From Apoderus coryli (taxonomy: Eukaryota > Arthropoda > Insecta > Coleoptera > Attelabidae), in assembly GCA_911728435.2 (NCBI GenBank), contig OU452200.1, positions 37,959,715-38,023,714 on the forward strand: DNA of 64,000 bases, read 5' to 3'. Position 1 is the stretch's first letter. Every line of letters begins with the position of its first letter. A program made the position numbers and the translations under genes. Positions 27,301-32,842 of the stretch are shown piece after piece. The notes under the pieces were generated by a model. It did no database searches, was not told the DNA's origin, and saw only the letters and a program-made list of their open reading frames with translations.

Positions 27301-29030
27301 CACTAAGACGCTCAGCAACATTGACGTCATTAGCTGTATAAACCGAAGAGAAATGCCTAGCAAAGAGATCAGCAGCGGACTGTCCGGAAGTAGCTCTATC
27401 CGCGTCAAGAAACAACTCAGAAGGTAAGTCGATATTTCCACGCGTGGAGTTCACAAAAGACCAAAAAGAACTTATATCACCGTGAATCTGGTCTTCAACA
27501 GAAAGAATAAAGTTTGTATAGCATTCTCGCGATAGGGTTTTACATAATGTACGTAACCTAACAAATTCGTGGTAATGGTGCTGTGATCCGGAACTTTTAT
27601 ACAATTTGTGTGCATGCTTTTTATGGAATACACAACTTTTCAAATATGGGCTGAACCATCGTGGAAATCTTCTATTTGAAATTCTCTTAAGTGGTACATA
27701 GAGTTCAATTGCATTGTATAAAATTGAGTAGAATTCATTTAATATGGGTTCCATTGATTTACCCTCAAATAGCGAATCAAGCTTTATAATTAGGTTCCAA
27801 AGCATATTTGGATCATTTTTTAATTTTTCACTTATAAAAACATGTTTCTCACCGGAATTGATGAAACCACCAACAATGCCGCTTCCCACACATAGGGCAC
27901 GACGGTCGGTTCGTTTTCATCTAAATTTGCAAACACGATTGGGACAGTTTGACTTTCTTTACCATCCATAAGAAACAAGGCTTTTTGACAAATCACTACC
28001 AACAGTTTATACCATGCTGCACGAATAAGTGGTATTTTATTTTTGGGAAACTTCCAAAACTTAGCATGAGATACAATTTCAGTATGGATATGCGCTAAAA
28101 ATTTATTAATAATGTCTAAATATATCTAAACAAGTTATTTATGTAATTATTTACCTGTTTCCTGTATTTTATCACTAGCAACTTGCTCAAAATACAAAAT
28201 ATAGCCTTGTAAACACGATATAATGACTCGTTCATATTTAGCAGCAGCCTCTTCAGGACTAGTTTGTTTCGGTGACAGACTCTCCGGTGTCTGGTTGATT
28301 AAATTGTCTCTGATATATGTCAGAATTTCGTCCTGACAATACACAATCGCCTCTTGAAATTTGTGAACTGGGAAGGCATCCTACAAATAAATACGTTGTT
28401 ATCTAACAAATTATTAAGTTAGAAAATTACCTTAAAAGCTTGTTTAGCAGCTGTTGCAGCCGGTGGATACACATCGTATTGTGAAGTAAACCAAGGTGCC
28501 ATCAATTGCTTCAAATAAGGCGCTATGTTTCGTTTAGCTCTCAACACGAATTGATTTTGGACAATATGAGCGGCCTCTCTTACACGATTATCAACGTCTG
28601 TAGCTAGAGACGAATAAAATCTTGACCATATTGGCAGTATTAATTTAATACTTTCAATTACGTCGCTTTTTAATAATCGTACAAACTCTTGCAATCCCTA
28701 AAACAATGGTAACATTATTAGTATTTCAAAAATAACAACATTTTTATAGAACGTTACTTTTAACTTCGTTGTTGCATCCTTTTTATCAAGTTTTCTGAAA
28801 ACTAATTGGTAACCAAAATCCAGAAATTCATATTCTTCTCGTTTTAATAGAGTTAACGATTCCTTGATATTTATGAAACCGAAGTGTGACAATGATGTGC
28901 CCAAAAGTTCGGCACTTCTGCCACTGCTGGAAGGCTGCAAAGTAAAATTGGTTTATTTTGTTAATATCAATGATGCTATACATACTCTTGCGTTGTTTTT
29001 CGTACGATTGCTTTTATTTTTACCACCCAT
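3321..29030 (-). CDS. Ltn1: Listerin E3 ubiquitin-protein ligase (5' 12 exons; C-terminus off window)
   Basis: Listerin binds 60S subunits that carry a stalled nascent chain and ubiquitinates the chain (ribosome-associated quality control). Exons on the minus strand are: 29030-28986, 28934-28758, 28697-28431, 28380-28155, 28094-27853, 23950-23760, 23700-22884, 21442-21250, 19134-18003, 14152-13861, 3899-3734, 3669-3321. All junctions are GT-AG and all phases agree, giving 4,097 coding bases (1,365 codons plus 2). The start MGGKNK, the PSSSGRSAELL block, the YxxVFRKLDKKDATTKLK block, VWEAAL, RRHWDF and LWGYxxLLRLxPGxxEID match listerin family blocks in order. The protein is mostly HEAT/ARM-like helices. 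Human listerin has about 1,766 residues, so about 400 residues including RWD-like and RING parts lie left of the window. Undisturbed introns are 50-64 bp; introns 5, 7, 8, 9, 10 and 12 are expanded by transposons. Exon assignment rests on reading-frame continuity and remembered family similarity. Confidence 0.93.
4023..5661. repeat. Foldback element, arms about 620 bp (family A)
   Basis: Bases 4023-4640 and 5050-5661 are near-identical inverted copies. The ends read TACAGGGTGTCC...GGACACCCTGTA and are embedded in TA repeats, so the target duplication is probably TA or lost in the microsatellite. Recognisable paired blocks are ACTTCCGGTTATACCGGAAGT (a local palindrome), the ATGTTTCATGTATCATG-like block, and CGAAATATCGTCATTTT near the centre. 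The central 400 bp is AT-rich and non-coding. The same family occurs at 54201-57577. It lies in Ltn1 intron 10. Confidence 0.85.
5778..6788. repeat. Foldback element, arms about 330-480 bp (family B)
   Basis: The ends are TACAGGGTGTTAGTAAATAA and its inverted counterpart ending ACACCCTGTA. Paired blocks include the CGACAAACTTCAG segment, the GCAAATGAAATTTAGTG segment and the CATACGGGTAATGATCTCAA segment. The short centre (about 6120-6430) includes another inverted pair around GCCCCCTACG/CGTAGGGGGC. No transposase is encoded. A TA microsatellite of about 22 bp abuts the left end. Confidence 0.8.
6815..7005. repeat. Short palindromic repeat with hammerhead-like hairpin
   Basis: Two inverted arms (about 6817-6900 and 6915-7000) share ACCACTTTACCAAAACAC, TTATTCTCGACGC and a hairpin. 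On the minus strand of the left arm the order is CTGAAGA (6889-6895), one base, GCTAA, a 5-base loop, TTAGC, then GAAAC (6868-6872). The right arm has TAAAC in place of GAAAC, so it is degenerate. This is the layout of a hammerhead core with one extra base before stem II. Bases 7006-7440 to the right hold nothing recognised. Confidence 0.6.
7440..7895 (+). mobile_element. LINE 3'-end remnant
   Basis: A plus-strand frame at 7497-7690 encodes a 64-residue C-terminal LINE tail with TRNNPMFSIPKHRTTTFKRS, an SFSYNVPKIYNELP block and a terminal FKKHVKDHYL. The segment following the stop (7690-7895) behaves as a 3' UTR and ends in AATAAAGGCCTTTATTATTAAT. It resembles the tail at 1390-1530. The RT part is absent, so it is a 5'-truncated copy in Ltn1 intron 10. 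Confidence 0.55.
7980..8636 (-). mobile_element. Mariner transposase remnant (split by copia insertion)
   Basis: Minus-strand frames give a mariner transposase in pieces: LCAKWVPRELTVDQK near 8540-8500, then a TMDVT segment where intact families have TMDET (first catalytic Asp followed by lost residues), then a clean 108-residue frame (8325-7999) with MASVFWDANGI, FHQDNAPCHKS (second Asp) and PLYSPNLAPSNFFLF, where the third position is Asn rather than Asp. Stops and frameshifts show it is dead. Its 5' flank continues at 13089-13205, on the other side of the copia element, so the mariner is older than the copia. Confidence 0.85.
8637..8789 (+). repeat. Copia 5' LTR
   Basis: The 153-bp LTR begins TGTTAGAATACACACTG and ends CTCTGCTAATA. 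It contains an internal near-duplicate of AATACACACTGTATAT, an AATAAATATT stretch that could serve polyadenylation, and terminates in TA rather than the usual CA. It is identical to the copy at 12936-13088 by eye. Confidence 0.95.
8790..8802 (+). other. Copia primer-binding site
   Basis: GGTTATGGGCCTA follows directly after the 5' LTR. Copia-group elements prime with a cleaved half of initiator methionine tRNA, and their site usually reads GGTTATGGGCC. The match here is clear over 11 bases. Confidence 0.85.
8947..12927 (+). CDS. Copia gag-pol polyprotein, 1,326 aa
   Basis: One uninterrupted frame encodes all the parts in copia order. The Gag region spans about residues 1-240. A CCHC zinc knuckle (CYNCNEYSHKANVC) is at 244-257. 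The aspartic protease motif DSGA is at 285-288. The integrase zinc region follows (HRRLGH...CKVC), then the D,D35E triad at about Asp482, Asp545 and Glu581. Reverse transcriptase has YVDD at 1003-1006, and RNase H begins around Asp1175 with an STTEAEY segment after it. Integrase before RT distinguishes copia from gypsy. The length is close to other copia polyproteins (about 1,300-1,400). The start ATG lies 157 bases after the 5' LTR and the stop 8 bases before the 3' LTR. It is AT-rich in codon use, like its surroundings. Confidence 0.97.
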   Translation: MTTTEELQQQIEDLRRQLEGRNTNKSTIISTSVGGLSELKHLEGNTNYTEWKFWMKNFLIDAGLWCCVEPKPNQEVNPELDQRALAKINLSLKPNAASETRKAKTSAEAWLNLQRAYEDSGIVRLVGLYSSLFRTKFETCSSMQAYVSGIIKIAEQLENIGEPFKDHVVGGIILGGLPNEYRPLIMGIQGSKQTTTTEFVKNLLLQENIQNLSNNQKTNSEEAAFSGKYRYGKKTHSKFKGPRCYNCNEYSHKANVCPKPKRKPEANFAMACEDFQSKKDQWYIDSGATAHFTNSKNLIQNFQYISDRELAVANGENLKCIGQGEVGISLPNTRIATIKDVILAPEIKLNLLSVSKIVSTGKTVIFDKKNGCRISEKNIYLKQEDILATGTELNGMYQLNQSILQANSANNKNYNLWHRRLGHLNPASMKILRNLVTGLQFTDLNAENNRCKVCVQGKLSRSPFRSIENNRSSCLLELVHSDLCGPMQTNSLGRAKYFLTFTDDFSRMTFVYMLKSKDEFADKFLEYRHFVENQTGHRIKCIRTDNGTEYVNNRFSSILKKYGIHHQKTVPYSPQQNGVAERLNRTLVEYPRTMLIESSLPTEFWAEAINTAVYLKNRAPTKALKNSTPEEIWSNKKPTVSYFHVFGCKALIHIPKENRNKFDRKAEEYIFVGYSECSKGFRFIHPKTKKLKISRDATFYEDEYVFQTKDDPGISSQPNIDKLFPEEVQHYLEVIENTVEGGKEQQQQYPEAEEIEIEESRSEHDIKIDKSVEDTESTGELPESERRRTTRISKPNKNIFNENFVCEAFLNMLEPKTSEEALNSEERDEWKKAMDEEIKAHAENGTWKLCDLPPGKQAIKCKWTFKRKLNHNGDIERYKARLVAKGYSQRPGLDYEETYSPVVRYSSIRLLLSLAAKFDWDVDQMDVVTAFLNPKISEEIYMQLPDQTYCRLLKGLYGLKQASRVWNKELDSAIKQFKFKQSKLDPCIYFKQNGESLVVIAVYVDDLLIFSNNQGEKADIKSALMRRFKMKDMGEAHYCLGMRIMRNRAEGTITVDQEKYINELLQRFGMHDCKPVQTTFDPNQKLTKDMQPKDEREKEEMSKIPYQEAIGSIMYAAQCTRPDISYAVGVLSRYNQNPGRVHWIAAKRVLRYLKGSKNFKLTFKRIEDDIRGFSDSDWAGNVDDRRSTTGYVFVSCGGAISWCSKKQATVALSTTEAEYMALSFTTQEAIFLRNILQEIGLRTNAPVQIFCDNKGAVDLSKDAAFRPRTKHIDLRHHFVREKQDNGEIKIVSTGTNDMTADVLTKPLCNEKFSKFVKQLGLCSNIT
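12926..12935 (+). other. Copia polypurine tract
   Basis: AAAGTGGGGG abuts the 3' LTR start TGTTAG. A purine run at this place primes plus-strand DNA synthesis in LTR elements. It overlaps the stop codon of the polyprotein. Confidence 0.8.
12936..13088 (+). repeat. Copia 3' LTR
   Basis: This 153-bp copy matches the 5' LTR base for base as far as I can compare. It is followed by GTTTG, the target-site duplication. Confidence 0.95.
13089..13205 (-). mobile_element. 5' flank of the split mariner
   Basis: Read on the minus strand this segment leads into the copia insertion and continues in the mariner remnant at 8636-7980. A diverged plus-strand copy of the same sequence is at 43260-43385, sharing GGCCATAGGATGACACAT, TTTTTTCCATATGATTTTT and a GTATAAATTTGAC block, so this is a repeated transposon end rather than unique intron. 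Bases 13206-13690 hold no recognised feature. A LINE-like 3' tail ending in AATAAATAAATAAAT lies at about 13690-13762. Confidence 0.6.
14460..15120 (+). mobile_element. Transposon debris (LINE tail and Tc1/mariner-like HTH scraps)
   Basis: Plus-strand frames around 14650-14740 read like a LINE C-terminal tail (TNMKKCGVDVRN-WEQIAHDR pattern, a WExxAxDRxxWR-type motif). Around 15000-15100 a frame reads FEATDSVQDAKRSGRPTISD followed by an ELVENSTDE stretch, resembling the DNA-binding linker (RSGRP) of Tc1/mariner-type transposases. Stops are frequent and neither piece is long. They sit in Ltn1 intron 9. Bases 15121-15350 show a few similar scraps only. Confidence 0.35.
15353..16233 (-). mobile_element. 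Degenerate LINE reverse transcriptase
   Basis: Two overlapping broken frames give parts of a non-LTR RT. The first (16233-15838) has the GGFPDAWKNARIIPLPKV segment and a FSKILEKLVYRQM stretch. The second (15892-15353) has [21 protein letters not shown], after which the expected FADD box is destroyed by frameshift. It lies immediately downstream of another LINE tail on the same strand but belongs to a separate copy, because RT follows the other element's C-terminus. It is located in Ltn1 intron 9. Confidence 0.75.
16340..17871 (-). mobile_element. LINE fragment with RNase H domain (I/R1/LOA-like)
   Basis: Minus-strand frames in order: an RT thumb region (17871-17500) with YLGVILDKRLIWNQHI and YASLVWWP; an RNase H region (about 17200-16800) with an SDSQAALKAL segment and VPGHEGIEGNEAAVQLAKEGA (the conserved HxGxxGNExAD-type motif, with Val-Gln at the usual Ala-Asp position); and a C-terminal Cys-rich knuckle at about 16560-16480 (CRLCEDATETTEHVLCEC). 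Frameshifts break the chain at about 17380, 17000 and 16590. An RNase H after RT is typical of I, R1, LOA and some Jockey-group LINEs. It lies in Ltn1 intron 9. Confidence 0.8.
19369..21202. mobile_element. 1.8-kb TIR element in Ltn1 intron 8
   Basis: TIRs of about 35 bp (TACAGGGTTAACTATCACTC, one end at 19369, the other ending at 21202) are exact over about 25 bases. The inner 170 bp next to the left TIR recurs inverted at 40370-40560. The interior includes a GC-richer stretch (19580-19980) with no recognised protein and, at 20300-20575, a cluster of ATATCGAT/TATCGATA palindromes. No transposase is visible, so it is non-autonomous. The sequence between exon 9 and the element (19135-19368) shows nothing else. 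Confidence 0.65.
21487..22760. repeat. Tandem array of 211-bp units with an inverted cap
   Basis: Units begin at 21581, 21792, 22003, 22214, 22425 and 22636, exactly 211 bp apart. The last is cut at about 22760, giving about 5.6 copies. Units differ by only a few substitutions. Directly left, 21487-21562 is a near-perfect inverted copy of the part of the unit at 21619-21698, so the array starts with a 76-bp stem. To the right is a unique AT-rich flank (22760-22850). Each unit holds a 95-codon minus-strand frame, but 211 is not a multiple of three and I see no reason to call it coding. It occupies Ltn1 intron 7. It does not match the 211-bp satellite at the right edge. Confidence 0.92.
23995..27845 (-). 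mobile_element. LINE interrupted by a second LINE, filling Ltn1 intron 5
   Basis: Minus-strand frames give the endonuclease-RT linker and RT start (27840-27085: FPRWFSPYLKSC, GPGPDGLPPKLLKHC, GCFPEL) and, after a 1.5-kb interruption, the rest of RT and the C-terminus (25530-24198: NYRPIS, KSAELNL, YTDFSKAFDRVNH, SSGIPQGSHLGPLFFNIFVNDI, LLFADDLKLF, YASAVWSP). The second part is open for 397 codons. The 3' end carries a TAAATAAATAAAT tail at 23995. The element is 5'-truncated. Its 5' edge lies within tens of bases of the exon-5 donor and its 3' end 45 bases from the exon-6 acceptor. Confidence 0.92.
25528..27085 (+). mobile_element. Nested LINE inserted in the minus-strand LINE
   Basis: Plus-strand frames encode a different LINE, truncated at its 5' end. 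RT motifs are NYRPISILPIFSKIFE and QYGFRNKRST (25585-26127), [20 protein letters not shown] and ILFADDTTSLI (26043-26366), and FLGVHLDPKLTWESHV with a C-terminal tail (26363-26827). Two frameshifts separate these. The 3' end has AATAAATATCTATCTATC. It splits the host LINE between its GCFPEL and NYRPIS segments, so it is the younger of the two. Confidence 0.9.
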
Positions 29031-29159
29031 TGGATGATTATTATTCGCGTATTTACGAGGAAGATTAATTTCTATCAATTTATTAAAATTTAACAATGCG
29101 ATATTTATATTTCAGATTAATTCACGACGTATTTAGTAATGTTGGTAGGTATGCTAACG

Positions 29160-29270
29160 ATACCTCGATACTTTGAAAGTATCGATACCTTTTCAGCGGT
29201 CTTTTTGGTATCGATATTTTTGGAACGATTCCAAGTTGGTATCGATACTTTCGTAGCAGTATCGGTATCG
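29160..29270. promoter_or_regulatory. Palindromic GTATCGATAC boxes upstream of Ltn1
   Basis: GTATCGATAC occurs at 29179-29188 and 29239-29248, with GGTATCGATATT at 29207-29218 and a TATCGGTATCGA variant at about 29260-29271. They lie 130-240 bp upstream of the Ltn1 start codon. TATCGATA is the DRE element bound by DREF in flies, a regulator of housekeeping and replication genes. Function here is inferred only from motif and position. The boxes could also be part of a dispersed repeat. Confidence 0.4.
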
Positions 29271-29579
29271 AAAATGATTATTATATTATATTGCCACCGC
29301 CATTTATTAATTATTTTATTCAGTTTTTTGCGACAGTTTATTCCTAAATGCGCGTTACTCTGAATAAATTAATTATATGACAATTTTTTTTAATAATTGA
29401 TTATACATTGTAATAGGTACGTTGCATTTTATAAAATATATGATATTTTTGTGCTTATTTTTATCAGTGTTTTATAGTTTATTTTATCACTTTATGTTCA
29501 CAGAACATACCTGATAGATTTCCCATGTTATATAACACAAAATGTATATAGATTTTTATATTTTATTTTTAAAAGTGTT

Positions 29580-29645
29580 GTGTACATTTTCGATACCGAT
29601 ACCTAAGAATATCGATATCTTTACACAAGTATCGGTATCGATACT
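29580..29645. repeat. Second cluster of TATCGATA-type palindromes
   Basis: ATATCGATAT at 29609-29618 and GTATCGGTATCGATAC at about 29630-29645, with a CGATACCGATACC just left. It mirrors the cluster at 29160-29270 about 350 bp away, which hints at an inverted-repeat element spanning roughly 29150-29650 rather than two promoter clusters. The 300 bp between is AT-rich and empty. Confidence 0.45.
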
Positions 29646-29904
29646 TTTACTATTTTCGTGTCCCTAAATGTTGGGCATATCTCAAGGATAAAATGAAAAA
29701 TACACAATTATACAATTTAGTGATGGGCCGGTTCGGCAATTTTTATGAATCTCAATAAGTGCATTTTTGTAGTCAAAATAGTTATTGGACATAAAGAATG
29801 CAACACAAAATACATTTATTTATGGTTTGCAACAATATGGTGACCAAATTATCTCGAGTAGCCTTTGAATATAAGTCACTTTCACATAACACAACATACC
29901 TACA

Positions 29905-30960
29905 TTCAGTCATTGTCTTTTTAACAAGACAATGATTCAGTGGTCACTTTATATTAGGCAGTTAAAGTTGTACATGAGACGAGACGTATCTATGCTGACG
30001 TAATGGAAATTATTTAGGATAAGTCAATTGAAAAATCTAGGACCAAAAATGAGTTAAAGTTTGATTAGCAACGTAACGCATTTCTCTTAGGTTATGTTTA
30101 TATTTGTTAAACTCGTTCGGATACCTCCGATCATACAATCGAGGATTTCCGGTAGAACGCGTTCTCGTCTGCATGACACGCAAGAGACCGTATCGATACG
30201 GGATACGTATCCGCAAACGAGATGAAAAATTCATCTGCGCATGCCTAGCTGTCAATAGATACGTATACGTTCTTGTCTCATGAACAACTTTAACTCCCTA
30301 TTCAAAGCCAGTAGCATTGTCTTTATAAAGACAATGCCAATGATAAAATGAGACATTTACACTGTCATTGTCTTACAATGACACTGTCATTGCCTTTATA
30401 AACAAAGACAATGATACTGTCTACCAAGGTGCATTATGAATGCGCCTTGACTGTCTACAATGAATAAAAAATATTCATTGATTGAGGATGCCAAATCGTG
30501 CTCTACTGTTTTATCACATATCATACACAAACTGCTCCATTAGTATAAGATTTATTGTAGACAACAATGAAAGTAAATAAACACAAGCTAGCTATATGCT
30601 ACGAAAGTCGCTATAGAGGCCATACAAAGTTAGTACTCGCTTAAGCGGTACCTACTAATTTTTTTCTTAAAAAAACTGTTTTATTGTTATTCGCGCTTTT
30701 ATAATGTCTTTTCAGTGTTCCCAATAACTGACTTTAAAACGACTCCAAATATCATATTGATTATTATACTTAATACAGTTTAGAAGGACTATGACGTTAT
30801 GCGTCATGAGATATTTTATAAACTTAGTGAATGTAAAGCGAGTTTACCATAAACTCATTGTTATAGCGTTGTCTTTATAAACTTGTTATAGCATTGTCTT
30901 TATAAACAAAGACAATGGTTATAGCATTGTCTTTATAAACAAAAGACAATAGTTATAGCT
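29905..30960. repeat. Series of small CATTGTCTTTATAAA hairpins
   Basis: At least five self-complementary units: about 29912-29935, 30316-30338, 30361-30412 (compound), 30892-30918 and 30928-30953. Each pairs CATTGTCTTT with AAGACAATG around a short TATAAACA-type loop. Two of the last are preceded by TTATAGC. They could be tips of MITEs or a microsatellite-like hairpin family. The rest of 30430-31120 holds nothing recognised. Confidence 0.6.
29961..30297. mobile_element. MITE, about 337 bp
   Basis: Imperfect TIRs AGTTAAAGTTGTACATGAGA and the inverted TCTCATGAACAACTTTAACT bound a 337-bp segment. Inner paired blocks include GATACGTAT. No protein is recognised. It lies between two copies of a CATTGTCTTT hairpin. 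Confidence 0.65.
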
Positions 30961-31122
30961 TCCTATTCCTTATGTAGGTAATTCAAAAGTTTCTGTGTTT
31001 ACTGATAGATGGCGCATAAGATAGATTTGATTTTATCAAATGCGAGAAAAGATAATGCATAAATATGTATGTTTGTATTGTATTCCTAAAAAATAATTCT
31101 ATAAAGCCTATCGCCAAAACTT

Positions 31123-31128
31123 TTTATT
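31123..31128 (-). other. Polyadenylation signal of Rfc2
   Basis: AATAAA on the minus strand 43 bases after the stop codon of the RFC gene, implying a very short 3' UTR. Confidence 0.6.
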
Positions 31129-31170
31129 TCGGACAAAAAATACAAAATAAATAATACAAACAACAAATAG

Positions 31171-32220
31171 TTACAACTTCTGTTTATCTTTAGCGACCCT
31201 ACACAATCTAGCTAACAATCCAGACATTTGAACTAAAGAACACAAGCCATCAGAAATACGCTGGTGACACAATCCCACTTCTTGCAAAAAAGGTAATTTC
31301 AATACATCGTCTATATCCATATTCTTACACACTTTAAATATGTTTTTAATAATATCCTCAGCTGCATACCCTAAATTCCATAAATGCTCAATAATTTTAT
31401 ACGCTTTTCTAATGTTATTCTCCGTACAATACTTTAGCATATCTTTAATTAACATTGGATGGGGTTCATCGCACACTTTAAACACGTATTCAGAATTGAC
31501 TTCACCAAAACCACTGTGAGTTGATTGTAAATTGTTCAAAGCTTGCCTCATATCGCCTTGGGCACTGAACACAATCGCTTCCAACCCATCTTTAGTATAT
31601 TTAACGTTCTCAATTTGACATATTTGTATTAGCCTCGCTAAAATCTCTGTATCACTTAAACTTGAATATCTTAACACAGCACATCGAGATTGAATTGGTT
31701 CAATAACTTTCTCACTGTAATTACATGCAAGTGCGAACCTAGTTGTATCACTGTATTCTTCCATGGTCTTTTTCAACGCTTGCTGAGCCCCATCAGTCAT
31801 ACTATCAACTTCATCTAAAATAATGATTTTGTGACGTCCAGGCGGTAATGTAACCTTTTGTTGTGCGAATGTTTTAACTTTATTTCGAACGACGTCGATA
31901 CCTCTATCATTTGATGCGTTTAATTCTAGAACTGCATTCTTGAACGATGGGCCCAAAAGGATCTTTGCTAAACATAAGATTGTGGTAGTTTTACCGACGC
32001 CGGGAGGTCCGGCAAGGATTAGGTTTGGTACATTTCCCTTTTTGGAGAATATTGATAGTCTTGTTACTGTGTTTTCGTTGCCCACTATGTCTTCAAATGA
32101 ATGAGGTCGGTATTTTTCTATCCATGGTGCACATTGTTGTTTTTTGTTTATCGTTTCATTTGAGGTCGTTGGTTTTGATGGACCCGGTACTTGTTCGTCT
32201 ACTTCCATTTCTTCTGGCAT
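31171..32220 (-). CDS. Rfc2: Replication factor C subunit 2 (RfC40)
   Basis: This is one of the small AAA+ subunits of the clamp loader that opens PCNA and places it on primer-template DNA in the nucleus. The 349-residue frame is intronless. It shows RFC box WIEKYRP at 33-39, Walker [10 protein letters not shown] at 71-79, [13 protein letters not shown] at 101-113, Walker [10 protein letters not shown] at 133-141 (most relatives read DEAD), sensor 1 ACN at about 165-167, the SRC arginine-finger motif at 178-180, and [11 protein letters not shown] at 222-232. The block [12 protein letters not shown] and the C-terminal LLARLC point to the RFC2/RfC40 subunit rather than RFC4 or RFC5. The length is normal (human about 354). 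The start ATG is followed by an acidic, variable N-terminus. It shares strand with Ltn1 and lies 2.1 kb upstream of it. Nothing suggests a pseudogene. Confidence 0.96.
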   Translation of the reverse strand: MPEEMEVDEQVPGPSKPTTSNETINKKQQCAPWIEKYRPHSFEDIVGNENTVTRLSIFSKKGNVPNLILAGPPGVGKTTTILCLAKILLGPSFKNAVLELNASNDRGIDVVRNKVKTFAQQKVTLPPGRHKIIILDEVDSMTDGAQQALKKTMEEYSDTTRFALACNYSEKVIEPIQSRCAVLRYSSLSDTEILARLIQICQIENVKYTKDGLEAIVFSAQGDMRQALNNLQSTHSGFGEVNSEYVFKVCDEPHPMLIKDMLKYCTENNIRKAYKIIEHLWNLGYAAEDIIKNIFKVCKNMDIDDVLKLPFLQEVGLCHQRISDGLCSLVQMSGLLARLCRVAKDKQKL

Positions 32221-32698
32221 TTAGTTAATATTATGGTGACCAAAACTAATACAATTTTTAAAAATAAGTATTTGCGTTTTTACTATTTGAGGTTAGAGTT
32301 TAAAATTGGGATAAACAAAAAAAGAGCGCGAAAATCCATGTATTTGGGGTTGCCTATATTAGGCAAGGGCTGATTTATTTCTATTTATTCAATATTACGC
32401 CTTTATCTTAATTATTATAATCCCAGAACAATAATACAAACCGATTTTAAAATCAATTATTGATAGTTTAGAAATAAAAATAAATATTTGGGCCTAGAAT
32501 AGCCACCACATTGTTATTCTCGGTTATAGCTTTACTTTAGAAGTATTGGAAGTTGCATACATAAGCAATTGAAAAATATGTATAGATAGAGAGCTAGCAA
32601 CAGATTTTTGTTAATGAGAATTAGTATTAGAGTACTTAATAAAATGACTATTCTTCAATTTAATATTATTTATTTTAAACAATCCATAAAAACACACA
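32221..32698. other. Intergenic region between Rfc2 and the cuticle gene
   Basis: About 480 bases that must hold the Rfc2 promoter and the end of the cuticle transcript. It is AT-rich. I see no TATA box at the expected place, no repeat and no further gene. Confidence 0.5.
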
Positions 32699-32704
32699 TT
32701 TATT
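32699..32704 (-). other. Polyadenylation signal of the cuticle gene
   Basis: AATAAA on the minus strand 139 bases after the stop codon at 32843-32845. Confidence 0.55.
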
Positions 32705-32842
32705 AAAATAATTCAGGAACATAAAAAAATAGCACTCATAAACATACATTTAGTATCTATACAAGAATCTTAAAAATAATAAAACAGTTCAATAATAAGT
32801 CTAATAAATTTATAAAAAAAAACTAATTAGGATCTAAGAAAA

